The position numbers were made by a program, and so were the translations under genes. The notes below the pieces were generated by a model that saw only the letters and a list, made by a program, of their open reading frames with translations, did not search any database and was not told the origin of the DNA. A stretch of DNA of 55,241 nt, taken from assembly GCF_000378045.1 (NCBI RefSeq), contig NZ_KB899115.1, positions 10,467 through 65,707 of the forward strand, given 5' to 3'. This DNA comes from Marinobacterium rhizophilum DSM 18822 (GTDB taxonomy: Bacteria; Pseudomonadota; Gammaproteobacteria; Pseudomonadales; Balneatricaceae). Below are positions 16,939-25,463 of the stretch, piece by piece (the stretch's first letter is position 1; each line of letters opens with the position of its first letter).

Positions 16939-17892
16939 TTATATGCTCTTATTGATATGTGTGTTGGGGTCTGCAGACTTTATTGCCAGGGCCACATCAC
17001 GCACGGCATTCATTAACAGCTGCAGCGCCGGAGACGGAAGGGTATCCGCCCGGGTGGTCAGGCCTACCGGCCCAAGGGTTTCACGGGTGTCCAGCGGCAA
17101 TTCGCTGAAAATGCCGTCGGCAATTTCCCGCGCCACCACGCCCCTGGAAATGATCCAGATGGCATCAGTCTGGCGGATATATTCCTTGCCGAAGGCGTCG
17201 GATACCGTTTCGATGCGATCGTGCAGTGCGCCGATGCCCTGGCTGATCAGAAAGCGCTCAACGGTCGGGGCAATGATGGACTCCTTGGGCGGGTAAAGTA
17301 TGGTGTAGTCGTTGAGGTCACGCACATTCAGTTGCGGATGTTTCAATAACGGGTGGCTTGGCCGCACGGTGAAGGCGATTTTTTCTGAATAGAGGTGCTG
17401 GAACGACAGGCCGGACATCAGCTCGGGTTCGGCCAGCCGGCCCACCACCAGGTCAAGCTGACCGACCCGCAGCTGGCTCAGCAGCAACGCGTTAGGGCCG
17501 GACTGCAGGTTCAGGGTGACGTCGATGCCGCCCTGGCGAAAGCGCTGCACTGCTCTTGGCAGAATGCTGGTGGCCACTGTGGGCAGCACGCCTACACTGA
17601 GGCGTAATTTGCCCCGTTGCTGTGCCTGGGCAATGCTGTCGGTGCCCTCACGCAGGGCTGCAACGCTGGCGCCGGCGTATCTGAGGAATACTTCGCCAAA
17701 CTGGGTCAGTTCGACACCTTTCTTGCTGCGTTCCATCAGCCGCACGCCCAGCATTTCCTCCAGTTCCTTGAGCTTTTTCGACACCGCCGGCTGGGTCAGT
17801 GCCAGCACATCGGCGGCGCCACCGACGCTGCCCTGGCGCGCCACTTCGAGAAAGCACTGCAGGTGGCGGTACTTGATGCGGTTCTCAAGCAT
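16939..17892 (-). CDS. pcaQ: LysR-type activator of the protocatechuate operon
   Basis: The 317-residue LysR protein has an N-terminal HTH (about 8-67; AADVLALTQPAVSKKLKELE) and an effector domain from about residue 95. It starts MLENRIKYRHLQCFLEVARQG, a typical PcaQ opening. PcaQ proteins activate pcaDCHGB in response to beta-carboxymuconate or related acids. Here it is codirectional with and just upstream of the operon, and divergent from quiC, so it may control both. A TCCTATATT element lies about 30 bases upstream of its start. Confidence 0.88.
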   Translation of the reverse strand: MLENRIKYRHLQCFLEVARQGSVGGAADVLALTQPAVSKKLKELEEMLGVRLMERSKKGVELTQFGEVFLRYAGASVAALREGTDSIAQAQQRGKLRLSVGVLPTVATSILPRAVQRFRQGGIDVTLNLQSGPNALLLSQLRVGQLDLVVGRLAEPELMSGLSFQHLYSEKIAFTVRPSHPLLKHPQLNVRDLNDYTILYPPKESIIAPTVERFLISQGIGALHDRIETVSDAFGKEYIRQTDAIWIISRGVVAREIADGIFSELPLDTRETLGPVGLTTRADTLPSPALQLLMNAVRDVALAIKSADPNTHINKSI

Positions 17893-18133
17893 GGGTTTCT
17901 CCGGAATGTTGTCTAGAATATAGGATATTTTTTAAATGGTTGAACGCATAGTTATTTTGCATCATTGCTGACTAAATATAGTCATATTTATATCAAATTC
18001 GATATTTAAATAGTTGCATTATTCATTTTTCAGCACGTCTGCAGAAAAGGTAGTGTTAGAGCAACTACAAAATCAGCCCTCCGCGAAGCCCAGGCGACGT
18101 AGGCAAAGGCTCAGGCATCTTCGGGAATACAAC
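17893..18133. promoter_or_regulatory. Divergent pcaQ / quiC control region with dyads
   Basis: Very AT-rich 241 bases. AATATAGGA at 17917-17925 is the reverse complement of the TCCTATATT element seen twice near 5775 and 6020. A perfect dyad TGACTA-AATA-TAGTCA lies at 17969-17984. ATATC-N6-GATAT lies near 17990-18006. These are candidate binding sites for PcaQ, the GntR regulator or another protein. The quiC frame stays open upstream to 18014, but the added residues look non-coding. Confidence 0.5.
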
Positions 18134-19978
18134 ATGAAAACGGCACTCGCGACGGTCACGATTTCAGGTTCACTGCAGGAAAAGCTGCGCGCAGCGGCGA
18201 AGGCCGGCTTTGATGGCATCGAGATTTTCGAAAACGATCTGACCCAGTTCGACGGTACGCCACGGGATGTTCGTCAAATGGCTGATGACCTCGGGCTGGA
18301 GATCATTGCTCTGCAACCGTTCCGGGATTTCGAAGCGATGCCGGAACCCTGGCGCACGCAAAATTTCTATCGCGCCCAGCGCAAGTTCGAGCTGATGCAT
18401 GAGCTGGGCACCAAGCGCATGCTGATCTGCAGCAATGTGTCCCCACATGTGATTGACGACCGTGACCGCGCCGCTGCCGACCTGCACGAACTGGCGGAGA
18501 TGGCGCGTCACGAAGGGTTTATGATCGGTTACGAGGCACTGGCCTGGGGCCGTTATGTCGCCGATTACGATGTCGCCTGGGATATCGTTAAACGGGGTGA
18601 TCACCCGAACCTTGGCATCATTCTGGACAGCTTCCACATGTTCGCCCGCGGCAACACCCTGGACGTGCTGCGTGATGAGATTCCGCTGGAAAAAATTGCG
18701 CTGGTGCAGGTGGCGGATGCGCCCAGCCTGCAGATGGAAGTGCTGCACTACAGCCGGCATTTCCGCTGTTTCCCGGGCCAGGGCGACTTGCCGGTGGTGG
18801 AGTTTGTGCAGTGCCTCAGGGACAAGGGCTTCGATGACTACCTGTCCCATGAAATCTTCAACGACGAATTCCGCTCATCGTCGCCGCTGGAAAAGGCGGT
18901 GGATGGCATGCGCTCCCTCATCTGGCTGGATGAGCAAACGACGGCCACGCCACCACCTCAGCCCGAGATTACCGATGTCGAGTTTATTGAGTTTGCAGTA
19001 GAGGGTGACAGTGGCGCCGAGCTGGAGCAGCTGCTGCAGAATCTCGGCTTTCATGAAACCCATAAACACCGCTCCAAGAATGTAAGCCTGATGCGCCAGG
19101 GCGACATCAACCTGGTGCTGAACCGTGAGCCGTTGAGCCAGGCCCATGAACACTACCAGGCCCACGGTGTTTCTGTCTGTGCGTTGGCGTTTGCCACCAC
19201 GGACCTGTCCGCCATGCTGGCGCGTACCGAGCGCTATCGTAGCAGTCGCTTTGCCAACCAGGCGGGCCCGGGCGAGCTGAACATTCCGGCGATTCGAGGG
19301 ATTGGCGACAGCCTGGTGTACTTCGTGGAACGGCCGGGCAACTTCCGTTTCTTTGATATCGACTTTGTGCCGCTGAACGAGGACGGCAATAGCGCCGTGG
19401 GACTGCAGCGCATCGACCATTTCGGTCAGACGGTATCCAACACGGATTTCCTGTCGGCGTCCTTCTTCTACAAGTCGCTGTTCGGGTTCGACGTAGAGGC
19501 CAGTACTGACCTGCCGGATATCTATGGTCTGGTGGTCAGCCGGGTGGCCAAGAGCAAAGATGGCCGGGTACGGATTCCGATCAACATGACGGCGGCGCGC
19601 GAAGCGTCGGCGCAGCGCTTTATCCACAAGTCCAAGGGCTCCGGTGTACAGCAGATCGCCTTTTCATGTGACGACATCTTTGCCTCGGCCGAGGCGGTGA
19701 GTGCAGACCAGTTGCTGCCGATGCCGGAAAATTACTACCGTGATCTGGATGCACGTTTTGCGCTTGATCCCGAGTTACTGCAGCGGATGCGCAGCCTGAA
19801 CATTCTTTACGATCGAAACGACGACGGAGAGTTCTTTCACTTCTATACCCGCGAAGCCCACGGCGTCTTCTTCGAGGTGGTGCAGCGTACTGGCAGCTAT
19901 GACCGCTATGGGGAAGCCAATTCCCATATCCGCATGGCGTCCCAGGCGCGGCAGTACCGCCGCGAAGAGGGCGTTTGA
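18134..19978 (+). CDS. quiC: 3-dehydroshikimate dehydratase fused to an HPPD-like domain
   Basis: It converts 3-dehydroshikimate to protocatechuate. The 614-residue product joins a TIM barrel (about 1-270) to a 4-hydroxyphenylpyruvate dioxygenase-like VOC region (about 280-610), the known two-domain QuiC plan. The dehydratase metal ligands look complete: E134 (GYEALAWG), D165 (LDSFH), Q192 (LVQVAD) and E240 (SHEIFND). In the VOC half, H429 (RIDHFG) and E581 (FFEVVQR) match HPPD ligands, but the middle histidine of HPPD is Q507 (GVQQIAF). I start at ATG 18134, as the 40 residues encoded upstream are unlike the family. The gene is alone, divergent from pcaQ, and ends at a bidirectional terminator. 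Confidence 0.92.
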   Translation: MKTALATVTISGSLQEKLRAAAKAGFDGIEIFENDLTQFDGTPRDVRQMADDLGLEIIALQPFRDFEAMPEPWRTQNFYRAQRKFELMHELGTKRMLICSNVSPHVIDDRDRAAADLHELAEMARHEGFMIGYEALAWGRYVADYDVAWDIVKRGDHPNLGIILDSFHMFARGNTLDVLRDEIPLEKIALVQVADAPSLQMEVLHYSRHFRCFPGQGDLPVVEFVQCLRDKGFDDYLSHEIFNDEFRSSSPLEKAVDGMRSLIWLDEQTTATPPPQPEITDVEFIEFAVEGDSGAELEQLLQNLGFHETHKHRSKNVSLMRQGDINLVLNREPLSQAHEHYQAHGVSVCALAFATTDLSAMLARTERYRSSRFANQAGPGELNIPAIRGIGDSLVYFVERPGNFRFFDIDFVPLNEDGNSAVGLQRIDHFGQTVSNTDFLSASFFYKSLFGFDVEASTDLPDIYGLVVSRVAKSKDGRVRIPINMTAAREASAQRFIHKSKGSGVQQIAFSCDDIFASAEAVSADQLLPMPENYYRDLDARFALDPELLQRMRSLNILYDRNDDGEFFHFYTREAHGVFFEVVQRTGSYDRYGEANSHIRMASQARQYRREEGV

Positions 19979-20030
19979 TCGTCAAGCGAGGTCGAGCGGG
20001 ACAAGCGTAATACGTTGAGTAAGCAAAGAA

Positions 20031-20063
20031 AAAGAGCGCAGCCAGTGGCAGCGCTCTTTTTTT
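20031..20063. terminator. Bidirectional terminator between quiC and livF
   Basis: AAAGAGCGC (20031-20039) pairs with GCGCTCTTT (20051-20059) around an 11-base loop. An A-run flanks the left side and T residues continue to 20063 on the right, so it can work for both converging transcripts. Confidence 0.85.
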
Positions 20064-20124
20064 ATGCGCAACAGGGTTGTACCGGCATGTACTTCACCGA
20101 TGCAGGCTCCTGCAATCGCAGTAT

Positions 20125-20190
20125 TTCCGTGGGGCGGCCATCCGTGGGGCGGCCCTCCGTGTGGGGCCTGCCGCCATCCCTGGCGGGTAT
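20125..20190. repeat. GC-rich intergenic repeat, copy 2
   Basis: Two head-to-tail units of CCGTGGGGCGGCC-(A/C)T occur at about 20127-20158, followed by GTGTGGGGCCTG and a CCGCCATCC/TGGCGGG pair. The units match those at 7289-7320, and both copies follow a T-run terminator. It lies between the bidirectional terminator and the 3' end of livF. Confidence 0.6.
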
Positions 20191-20204
20191 CCTGCACCCT
20201 GTGC

Positions 20205-20906
20205 TTAGCCGCCCAGGTAGGCCTTGCGCACGTTTTCGTCGTCAAGCAGCGCAGTGCCGCTGCCGCTGAGGACCACGCGACCGTTTTCCAGCACATAGCC
20301 CCGATCGGCGATTTTAAGCGCCTGGTTGGCATTCTGTTCCACCAGGAAGATGGTGACGCCATCGTCGCGCAGCTTTTCGATGATCTGGAAGATCTGCTGA
20401 ATGATGATGGGCGCCAGCCCGAGCGAGGGTTCATCGAGCAGGATCATGCGTGGGCGGCTCATCATGGCGCGGCCAATGGCCAGCATCTGCTGTTCGCCGC
20501 CGGACATGGTGCCGGCCCGCTGGCTGAAACGTTCCCGCAGGCGCGGGAACAACAGCAGCACCTGTTCGAGGGTCTCTTCGTATTCGGCCTTGGTGCGAAA
20601 ATAGGCGCCCATATGCAGGTTTTCCTGCACCGTAAGGCGGGCGAAGACCCGCCGCCCTTCCGGCACGATGGCCAGCCCCTTGCGCATGATCTGTGCGGTG
20701 GGCTGGCCGGTGATCACTTCACCATCGAAGCGGATTTCTCCGCTGGTGGCCTGGGGATCCCCGCAGATGGTCATCATCAGGGTGGTTTTGCCGGCGCCGT
20801 TGGCACCGATCAGCGTGACGATTTCGCCCTTTTTGACCTCGACCGAGACATCATGCAGCGCCTGTATGGGCCCATAGTGGGTGTTTATGTTGTTGATCTG
20901 CAGCAT
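20205..20906 (-). CDS. livF: ABC transporter ATP-binding protein, LivF type
   Basis: The 233-residue ATPase has Walker A GANGAGKTT (about 36-44), signature MSGGEQQMLAIGR (about 134-146) and Walker B MILLDEPSLGLAP. It is the second cytoplasmic ATPase of a branched-chain amino acid-type (HAAT) importer. ATG 20906 sits one base after the livG stop, so the two are coupled. Location among pca/qui genes leaves open an aromatic or hydroaromatic acid as cargo. Confidence 0.92.
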   Translation of the reverse strand: MLQINNINTHYGPIQALHDVSVEVKKGEIVTLIGANGAGKTTLMMTICGDPQATSGEIRFDGEVITGQPTAQIMRKGLAIVPEGRRVFARLTVQENLHMGAYFRTKAEYEETLEQVLLLFPRLRERFSQRAGTMSGGEQQMLAIGRAMMSRPRMILLDEPSLGLAPIIIQQIFQIIEKLRDDGVTIFLVEQNANQALKIADRGYVLENGRVVLSGSGTALLDDENVRKAYLGG

Positions 20907-20907
20907 G

Positions 20908-21675
20908 TCATTCCTCTCCGAGGTAAGCCTTGATGACGTCGGGATTTTGCTTGATCTCATCTGGCGTGCCGTCGGCCAGGGGGGTGCCCTGGGCGATCAC
21001 GTAGATGTGATCGGAGATTCCCATCACCAGACTCATGTCATGCTCGATCAGCAATACCGAAATCTCGTGCTCATCGCGCAGGCGTACGATCAACTCGTCA
21101 AGCTGCTTGGTTTCGTTGGGGTTGAGGCCCGCTGCCGGTTCGTCGAGCAGCAGCAGTTCCGGCTGTGTCACCATGCAGCGGGCGATCTCGAGTCGCCGCT
21201 GCTGGCCGTAGGACAGGTTGCCGGCTTCGCGGTTGGCAAAGGACAGCATATCGACCTGCTCAAGCCAGAAGGCGGCGCGATCCATCGCTTCCTGCTCCAG
21301 ACGACGGTAGGTGGCGGTTTTGAACAGACCGGCTGCAATGTTGGTGTTGAGGTGACGATGCTGGGCCACCAGCATGTTCTCGATCACCGTCATGTTGGAA
21401 AACAGCCGCACATGCTGAAAGGTGCGCACCAGTCCCTTGCGGGAGATGCGAAAATCCTTCAGGCCGGCGATCTGTTCGCCCTTGAACATCACACTGCCGT
21501 CCGAGGGCGGATAGAACCCGGACAGGCAGTTGAATACGGTGGTTTTACCGGCGCCATTGGGGCCGATGACGGATACGATCTGACGGTTCCTGACCGCCAG
21601 ATTGACGGCATTCACCGCCACCAGGCCGCCAAAGCGCATGGTCAGGCCGTTTACGTCCAGCAGTAACTGACTCAT
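20908..21675 (-). CDS. livG: ABC transporter ATP-binding protein, LivG type
   Basis: The 255-residue ATPase has Walker [10 protein letters not shown] (about 38-46), signature [13 protein letters not shown] (about 150-162), Walker [14 protein letters not shown] and the long LivG-type insertion after the Walker A region. It overlaps livM by four bases (ATGA). It forms the transporter motor with LivF. Confidence 0.93.
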   Translation of the reverse strand: MSQLLLDVNGLTMRFGGLVAVNAVNLAVRNRQIVSVIGPNGAGKTTVFNCLSGFYPPSDGSVMFKGEQIAGLKDFRISRKGLVRTFQHVRLFSNMTVIENMLVAQHRHLNTNIAAGLFKTATYRRLEQEAMDRAAFWLEQVDMLSFANREAGNLSYGQQRRLEIARCMVTQPELLLLDEPAAGLNPNETKQLDELIVRLRDEHEISVLLIEHDMSLVMGISDHIYVIAQGTPLADGTPDEIKQNPDVIKAYLGEE

Positions 21676-22928
21676 CGCTTCAACTCCATGTGCGGACGCT
21701 TGCTCGGCAGCAGACCCTGTGGACGCCAGCGCATCATCAGCACCATCAGCAGCCCGAACAGCAGCATGCGGTATTCCGAGAACTCGCGGGCGAACTCCGG
21801 CAGGATGGTCATGACGATCGCCGCCAGGATAACGCCGAACTGCGAGCCCATGCCACCGAGCACCACGATCGCCAGGATGATCGCCGATTCGATGAAGACG
21901 AAGGACTCGGGGCTGATAAAGCCCTGGCGCGCGGCAAAGAAACAGCCGGCGAAACCGGCGGTGGAGGCGCCGAAGGTGAAGGCCGAGAGCTTGATCACGG
22001 TGCGGTTCAGCCCCAGCGAGCGACAGGCGATTTCATCCTCGCGCAGCGCTTCCCAGGCGCGGCCGATCGGCATGCGCATGAGCCGGTTGATGACGAACAG
22101 CACCCAGATCACCAGCAGCACGGCAATCAGGTAGAGAAAGATCACCTTGTAGCTGCTGGAATAGTCGATACCCATGAATTCATGGAAGGTGGTCTGGCCT
22201 TCTGCCGCACGACGGTTGAAGTCCAGCCCGAACAGGGTGGGCTTGTCGATTCCCGAAATGCCGTTGGGGCCGCCGGTCAGGCTTGTCCAGTTGTTCAGCA
22301 GGATACGGATAATCTCGCCGAACCCCAGGGTCACGATGGCCAGATAGTCACCGCGCAGGCGCAGTACCGGAAACCCGAGCACGAAGCCGAAGGTGGCCGC
22401 CAGCAACGCCGAAATCGGCAGGCAGATCCAGAACGACAGGCCGAAGTAGCTCGACAGCAGCGCATAGGTATAGGCACCAATGGCATAAAAGGCGACATAG
22501 CCCAGATCCAGCAGGCCGGCCAGACCCACCACGATATTGAGCCCCAGGCCCAGCATAATATAGATCAGTGTCAGGGTGGCGAGGTCCACAGCGCCGCGGG
22601 ACACCATGAAGGGCCAGACAGCCAGGCCGACGATCACGGCCGCAATCAGCCAGGGCTTGAGCCGCGCCTGCACGGATACGGCGGGCAGCAGTTTGCCAAA
22701 GTCAGGGCGGGGAATACCGGCACTGGCGGCGCTGATATGATCACGGAACAGCTGCGACAGGAAGACGATGGCAATGCCGGACAGAATCCAGGCCCACTGC
22801 GCCGAGGTGGCACCCACCACGCGCAGCTCGGTGCCTTCGGAGGTGAGCTTAACGCCCACCATCAGACAGGTTAGGATCAGGGTAATGCCGGCAGCAAAGA
22901 CGGCGGCGTAAAAATTCTGGCGCATCAT
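21672..22928 (-). CDS. livM: ABC transporter permease, LivM type
   Basis: The 418-residue membrane protein has an N-terminal extension with extra hydrophobic segments (residues about 1-60), as in E. coli-like LivM. The permease core contains [24 protein letters not shown] split around residues 128-152 and the EAA-like [19 protein letters not shown]. It overlaps both neighbours by four bases. Confidence 0.92.
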   Translation of the reverse strand: MMRQNFYAAVFAAGITLILTCLMVGVKLTSEGTELRVVGATSAQWAWILSGIAIVFLSQLFRDHISAASAGIPRPDFGKLLPAVSVQARLKPWLIAAVIVGLAVWPFMVSRGAVDLATLTLIYIMLGLGLNIVVGLAGLLDLGYVAFYAIGAYTYALLSSYFGLSFWICLPISALLAATFGFVLGFPVLRLRGDYLAIVTLGFGEIIRILLNNWTSLTGGPNGISGIDKPTLFGLDFNRRAAEGQTTFHEFMGIDYSSSYKVIFLYLIAVLLVIWVLFVINRLMRMPIGRAWEALREDEIACRSLGLNRTVIKLSAFTFGASTAGFAGCFFAARQGFISPESFVFIESAIILAIVVLGGMGSQFGVILAAIVMTILPEFAREFSEYRMLLFGLLMVLMMRWRPQGLLPSKRPHMELKR

Positions 22929-23851
22929 ACTTTCTCCACTTCCGGTTTGCCCAGCAGACCGCTGGGGCGGAACAGCAGAATCAGTATCAGCAGGCCGAAG
23001 GACACCACATCCTTGTATTCAGACGGGAAATAGGCCGAGGTCAGGGCTTCGGTGACACCCAGGATCAAGCCACCGAGCATGGCACCGGGGATCGAACCGA
23101 TACCGCCGAGCACTGCCGCGGTAAAGGCCTTGAGTCCGGCAATAAAACCGACAAAGGGGTTCACCACGCCGTAATACAGGCCCAGCAACAGGCCGGCCAC
23201 GGCCGCCAGTGCTGCACCGATGACAAAGGTCATGGCGATGGTGCGGTTGGTATCGATGCCCAGCAGGTTGGTCATGCCCTGATCTTCAGAGCAGGCACGG
23301 CAGGCACGACCCATGCGTGAGCGCGATATGAACAGCGTCAGCACGGTCATGCAGACCAGCGTCACGATCCAGATCAGCAGCTGCATGTAGGACAGCGAGA
23401 CTTCGAACAGCTGCGGGTCGCCAAATGTCCAGCCGCCGCTAATCTGCGGGGCCAGGGCAACATCACGCGAACCCTGGGCCAGAACCACGTAGTTCTGCAG
23501 AAAGATGGACATGCCGATGGCGGATATCAGGGGTATCAGCCGGTTGGACCCGCGCAGCGGGCGATAGGCCACGCGCTCGACGGTCCAGCCGTAGGTGCTG
23601 GCCATCAGCACGGCAACCACAAGGGCGATGACCAGGATAACCGGTAGCGCGACCATCCCCATGCCGAGCAGGCCGGCGATGACGATGAACGAAATATAGG
23701 AGCCGATCATGTAAATTTCGCCGTGGGCGAAATTGATCATGCCGATGATGCCATAGACCATTGTGTAGCCGATGGCGATCAGGGCATAAGTGGACCCGAT
23801 CGTCAGCCCGTTTATGAGCTGTTGCAGGAAATAGAGCGATGCTTCAGACAT
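22925..23851 (-). CDS. livH: ABC transporter permease, LivH type
   Basis: The roughly 308-residue permease has [20 protein letters not shown] and [12 protein letters not shown] near the N terminus, typical of LivH, and the [17 protein letters not shown] cytoplasmic loop. I start at ATG 23851 ([11 protein letters not shown]). An upstream GTG at 23875 would add eight residues, and neither site has a strong ribosome site. It pairs with LivM. Confidence 0.92.
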   Translation of the reverse strand: MSEASLYFLQQLINGLTIGSTYALIAIGYTMVYGIIGMINFAHGEIYMIGSYISFIVIAGLLGMGMVALPVILVIALVVAVLMASTYGWTVERVAYRPLRGSNRLIPLISAIGMSIFLQNYVVLAQGSRDVALAPQISGGWTFGDPQLFEVSLSYMQLLIWIVTLVCMTVLTLFISRSRMGRACRACSEDQGMTNLLGIDTNRTIAMTFVIGAALAAVAGLLLGLYYGVVNPFVGFIAGLKAFTAAVLGGIGSIPGAMLGGLILGVTEALTSAYFPSEYKDVVSFGLLILILLFRPSGLLGKPEVEKV

Positions 23852-23903
23852 AGTAAAAACCAGGTCAAACGACACCCGGGGCGCCTGTCAGCCATCGACA
23901 GAG

Positions 23904-23930
23904 GCCCGGCCCCGGATCGCGGGGCTGGGT
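23904..23930 (-). other. Strong hairpin between livK and livH
   Basis: An 11-bp stem (23904-23914 with 23920-23930, including two G-U pairs) closes a 5-base loop. No minus-strand T-run follows. Its place after the binding-protein gene suggests differential expression of livK over the permeases. Confidence 0.6.
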
Positions 23931-23980
23931 GCCGGGGGCAGCCGGAACGCGAGGTCCAGACTGCCGATTATTGTAATTAT

Positions 23981-25102
23981 TTACTGGGCAGCAGGGGTTT
24001 TCGAGCCGTCCTTGTGCAGGCTGTACACCAGGAAGGTGGACTCAGTCAGGTCACCTTTCTCGTCGTAGGCGACCTTGCCGATGGAGGTATCGAAGCTGTG
24101 GCTGCGGATATAGTCAGCCATTTTGAAAGGATCCGAATCACCGGTGGCATTGATGGTGTCAGCCATCACCTGCACAGCAGCGTAGGCGGTGAAAACGAAG
24201 GGGCCGGAGGGGTCTTCGCCCTTGGCCTGGATGGCCTCCACGCGGGCTTTGTTTTCCGGGTTCTGGTCAAAGCTCTTGGGCGCTGTTGCCAGTACGCCTT
24301 CGGTTGCATCACCGGCGATCTTGGCCAGATCGGCGTTGACGATGCCTTCTGGGCCCATGAACTGCGCGTCGAAGCTCTTTTCAGCCGACTGGCGCAGGAT
24401 CAGACCCAGTTCCGGGTGATAGCCACCGTAGTAGACGAAATCGACGTTCTCTTTCTTCAGCTTGGCAATCAGCGCGGAGAAGTCCTTGTCGCCCGGTGTC
24501 ACACCTTCAAACATGACCGGCGTAATACCCTTGGCTTCCAGGCCATCCTTGACGGTCTGGGCCAGGCCTTCGCCGTACTGCTGCTTGTCGTGAATGATGG
24601 CCAGCGTTTTGGGTTTGACGGTGTTGGCGATGTAATCTGCTGCCATGCTGCCCTGCAGGCTGTCCAGGCCGATGGTGCGGAAGATCAGTTGATGACCCTT
24701 TTCGGTGATGGTCGGCGAGGTGGACGCGGCGGTAATCATCAGCACGCCTTCTTCCTCGTATACATCGGCGGCCGGCTCTGTGGAGCTGGAGCACAGGTGG
24801 CCCACGACGTGAGTGATGCCGTCATTGACGATCTTGTTGGCTACGGCGACGGCCTGTTTGGGGTCGCAGGCGTCGTCGTAGATCACACCTTCGAGCTGCA
24901 TGCCGTTAACGCCGCCCGCCTTGTTGATATCTTCAATCGCCGCAATTACGCCGATTTTCTGCATGTCACCGTACTGGGCAACCGGGCCGGTTGCCGGGCC
25001 TGCCAGTGCGATCTTGAGTGTTTCGGCCTGCACGGCTGCGGCTGAACCCAGAATAGCCAGTGCGGTACCAACACTCAAAAGTGTCCTTGAAAACTGTTTC
25101 AT
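23981..25102 (-). CDS. livK: ABC transporter periplasmic binding protein, LivK type
   Basis: The 373-residue product has a signal peptide (MKQFSRTLLSVGTALAILG, cleavage likely after VQA near residue 24). The mature protein starts ETLKIALAGPATG. HLCSSSTEPAADVYEEEG and TPGDKDFSALIAKLK are typical of Leu/Ile/Val-binding proteins, and cysteines near 75 and 100 could form the usual disulfide. ATG 25102 follows GGGGAATC. Binding residues alone cannot tell amino acids from aromatic acids. Confidence 0.92.
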   Translation of the reverse strand: MKQFSRTLLSVGTALAILGSAAAVQAETLKIALAGPATGPVAQYGDMQKIGVIAAIEDINKAGGVNGMQLEGVIYDDACDPKQAVAVANKIVNDGITHVVGHLCSSSTEPAADVYEEEGVLMITAASTSPTITEKGHQLIFRTIGLDSLQGSMAADYIANTVKPKTLAIIHDKQQYGEGLAQTVKDGLEAKGITPVMFEGVTPGDKDFSALIAKLKKENVDFVYYGGYHPELGLILRQSAEKSFDAQFMGPEGIVNADLAKIAGDATEGVLATAPKSFDQNPENKARVEAIQAKGEDPSGPFVFTAYAAVQVMADTINATGDSDPFKMADYIRSHSFDTSIGKVAYDEKGDLTESTFLVYSLHKDGSKTPAAQ

Positions 25103-25463
25103 TGCAGAGATTCCCCTTCGTTTATATTGCGTATGGCGCATGCCACGTCTTTCTTGTTATAGCTCGCTGCCTACGTTTACTTTGTCTTTGAGACAAAATC
25201 AATTGTAGAACGCACTCAGCGTGCACATGATCGATATTGTCAGGATATGTGGTGTGGATTGTTATTGAGCGGGCGCCGCCAATCGCTGATGCTTCGAATG
25301 ACCCGCGGTCTGGAATGCGATGGGCGACCGGGGTTGCAGTCGGGCATATTAAATTGTCTCTGCATCTGAACCGCCTGGTTTGGCTTCCCTGCATAATAAT
25401 TACAAAACGTGGAACACTGCCAATCTGTTGTCCAGACCGATTGGCGGACCTCAAGGGTCAATT
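25103..25463. promoter_or_regulatory. Divergent livK / YCF48-like gene region with a dyad
   Basis: A perfect dyad TTTGTC-TTTGA-GACAAA lies at 25181-25197, about 80 bases upstream of livK, and is a candidate operator. The remainder (to 25463) is AT-richer and should hold the promoter of the rightward transporter unit. No gene is evident. Confidence 0.45.

Noticed and set aside
18014-18133. N-terminal extension of QuiC
   Set aside because: It is encoded by AT-rich promoter-like DNA and includes an arginine run (PRRRRQRLR); the family start is at 18134.
21690-22874. Plus-strand frame of almost 400 codons opposite livM
   Set aside because: The translation is rich in Q, H and G without any fold pattern, while the minus strand encodes a clear permease.
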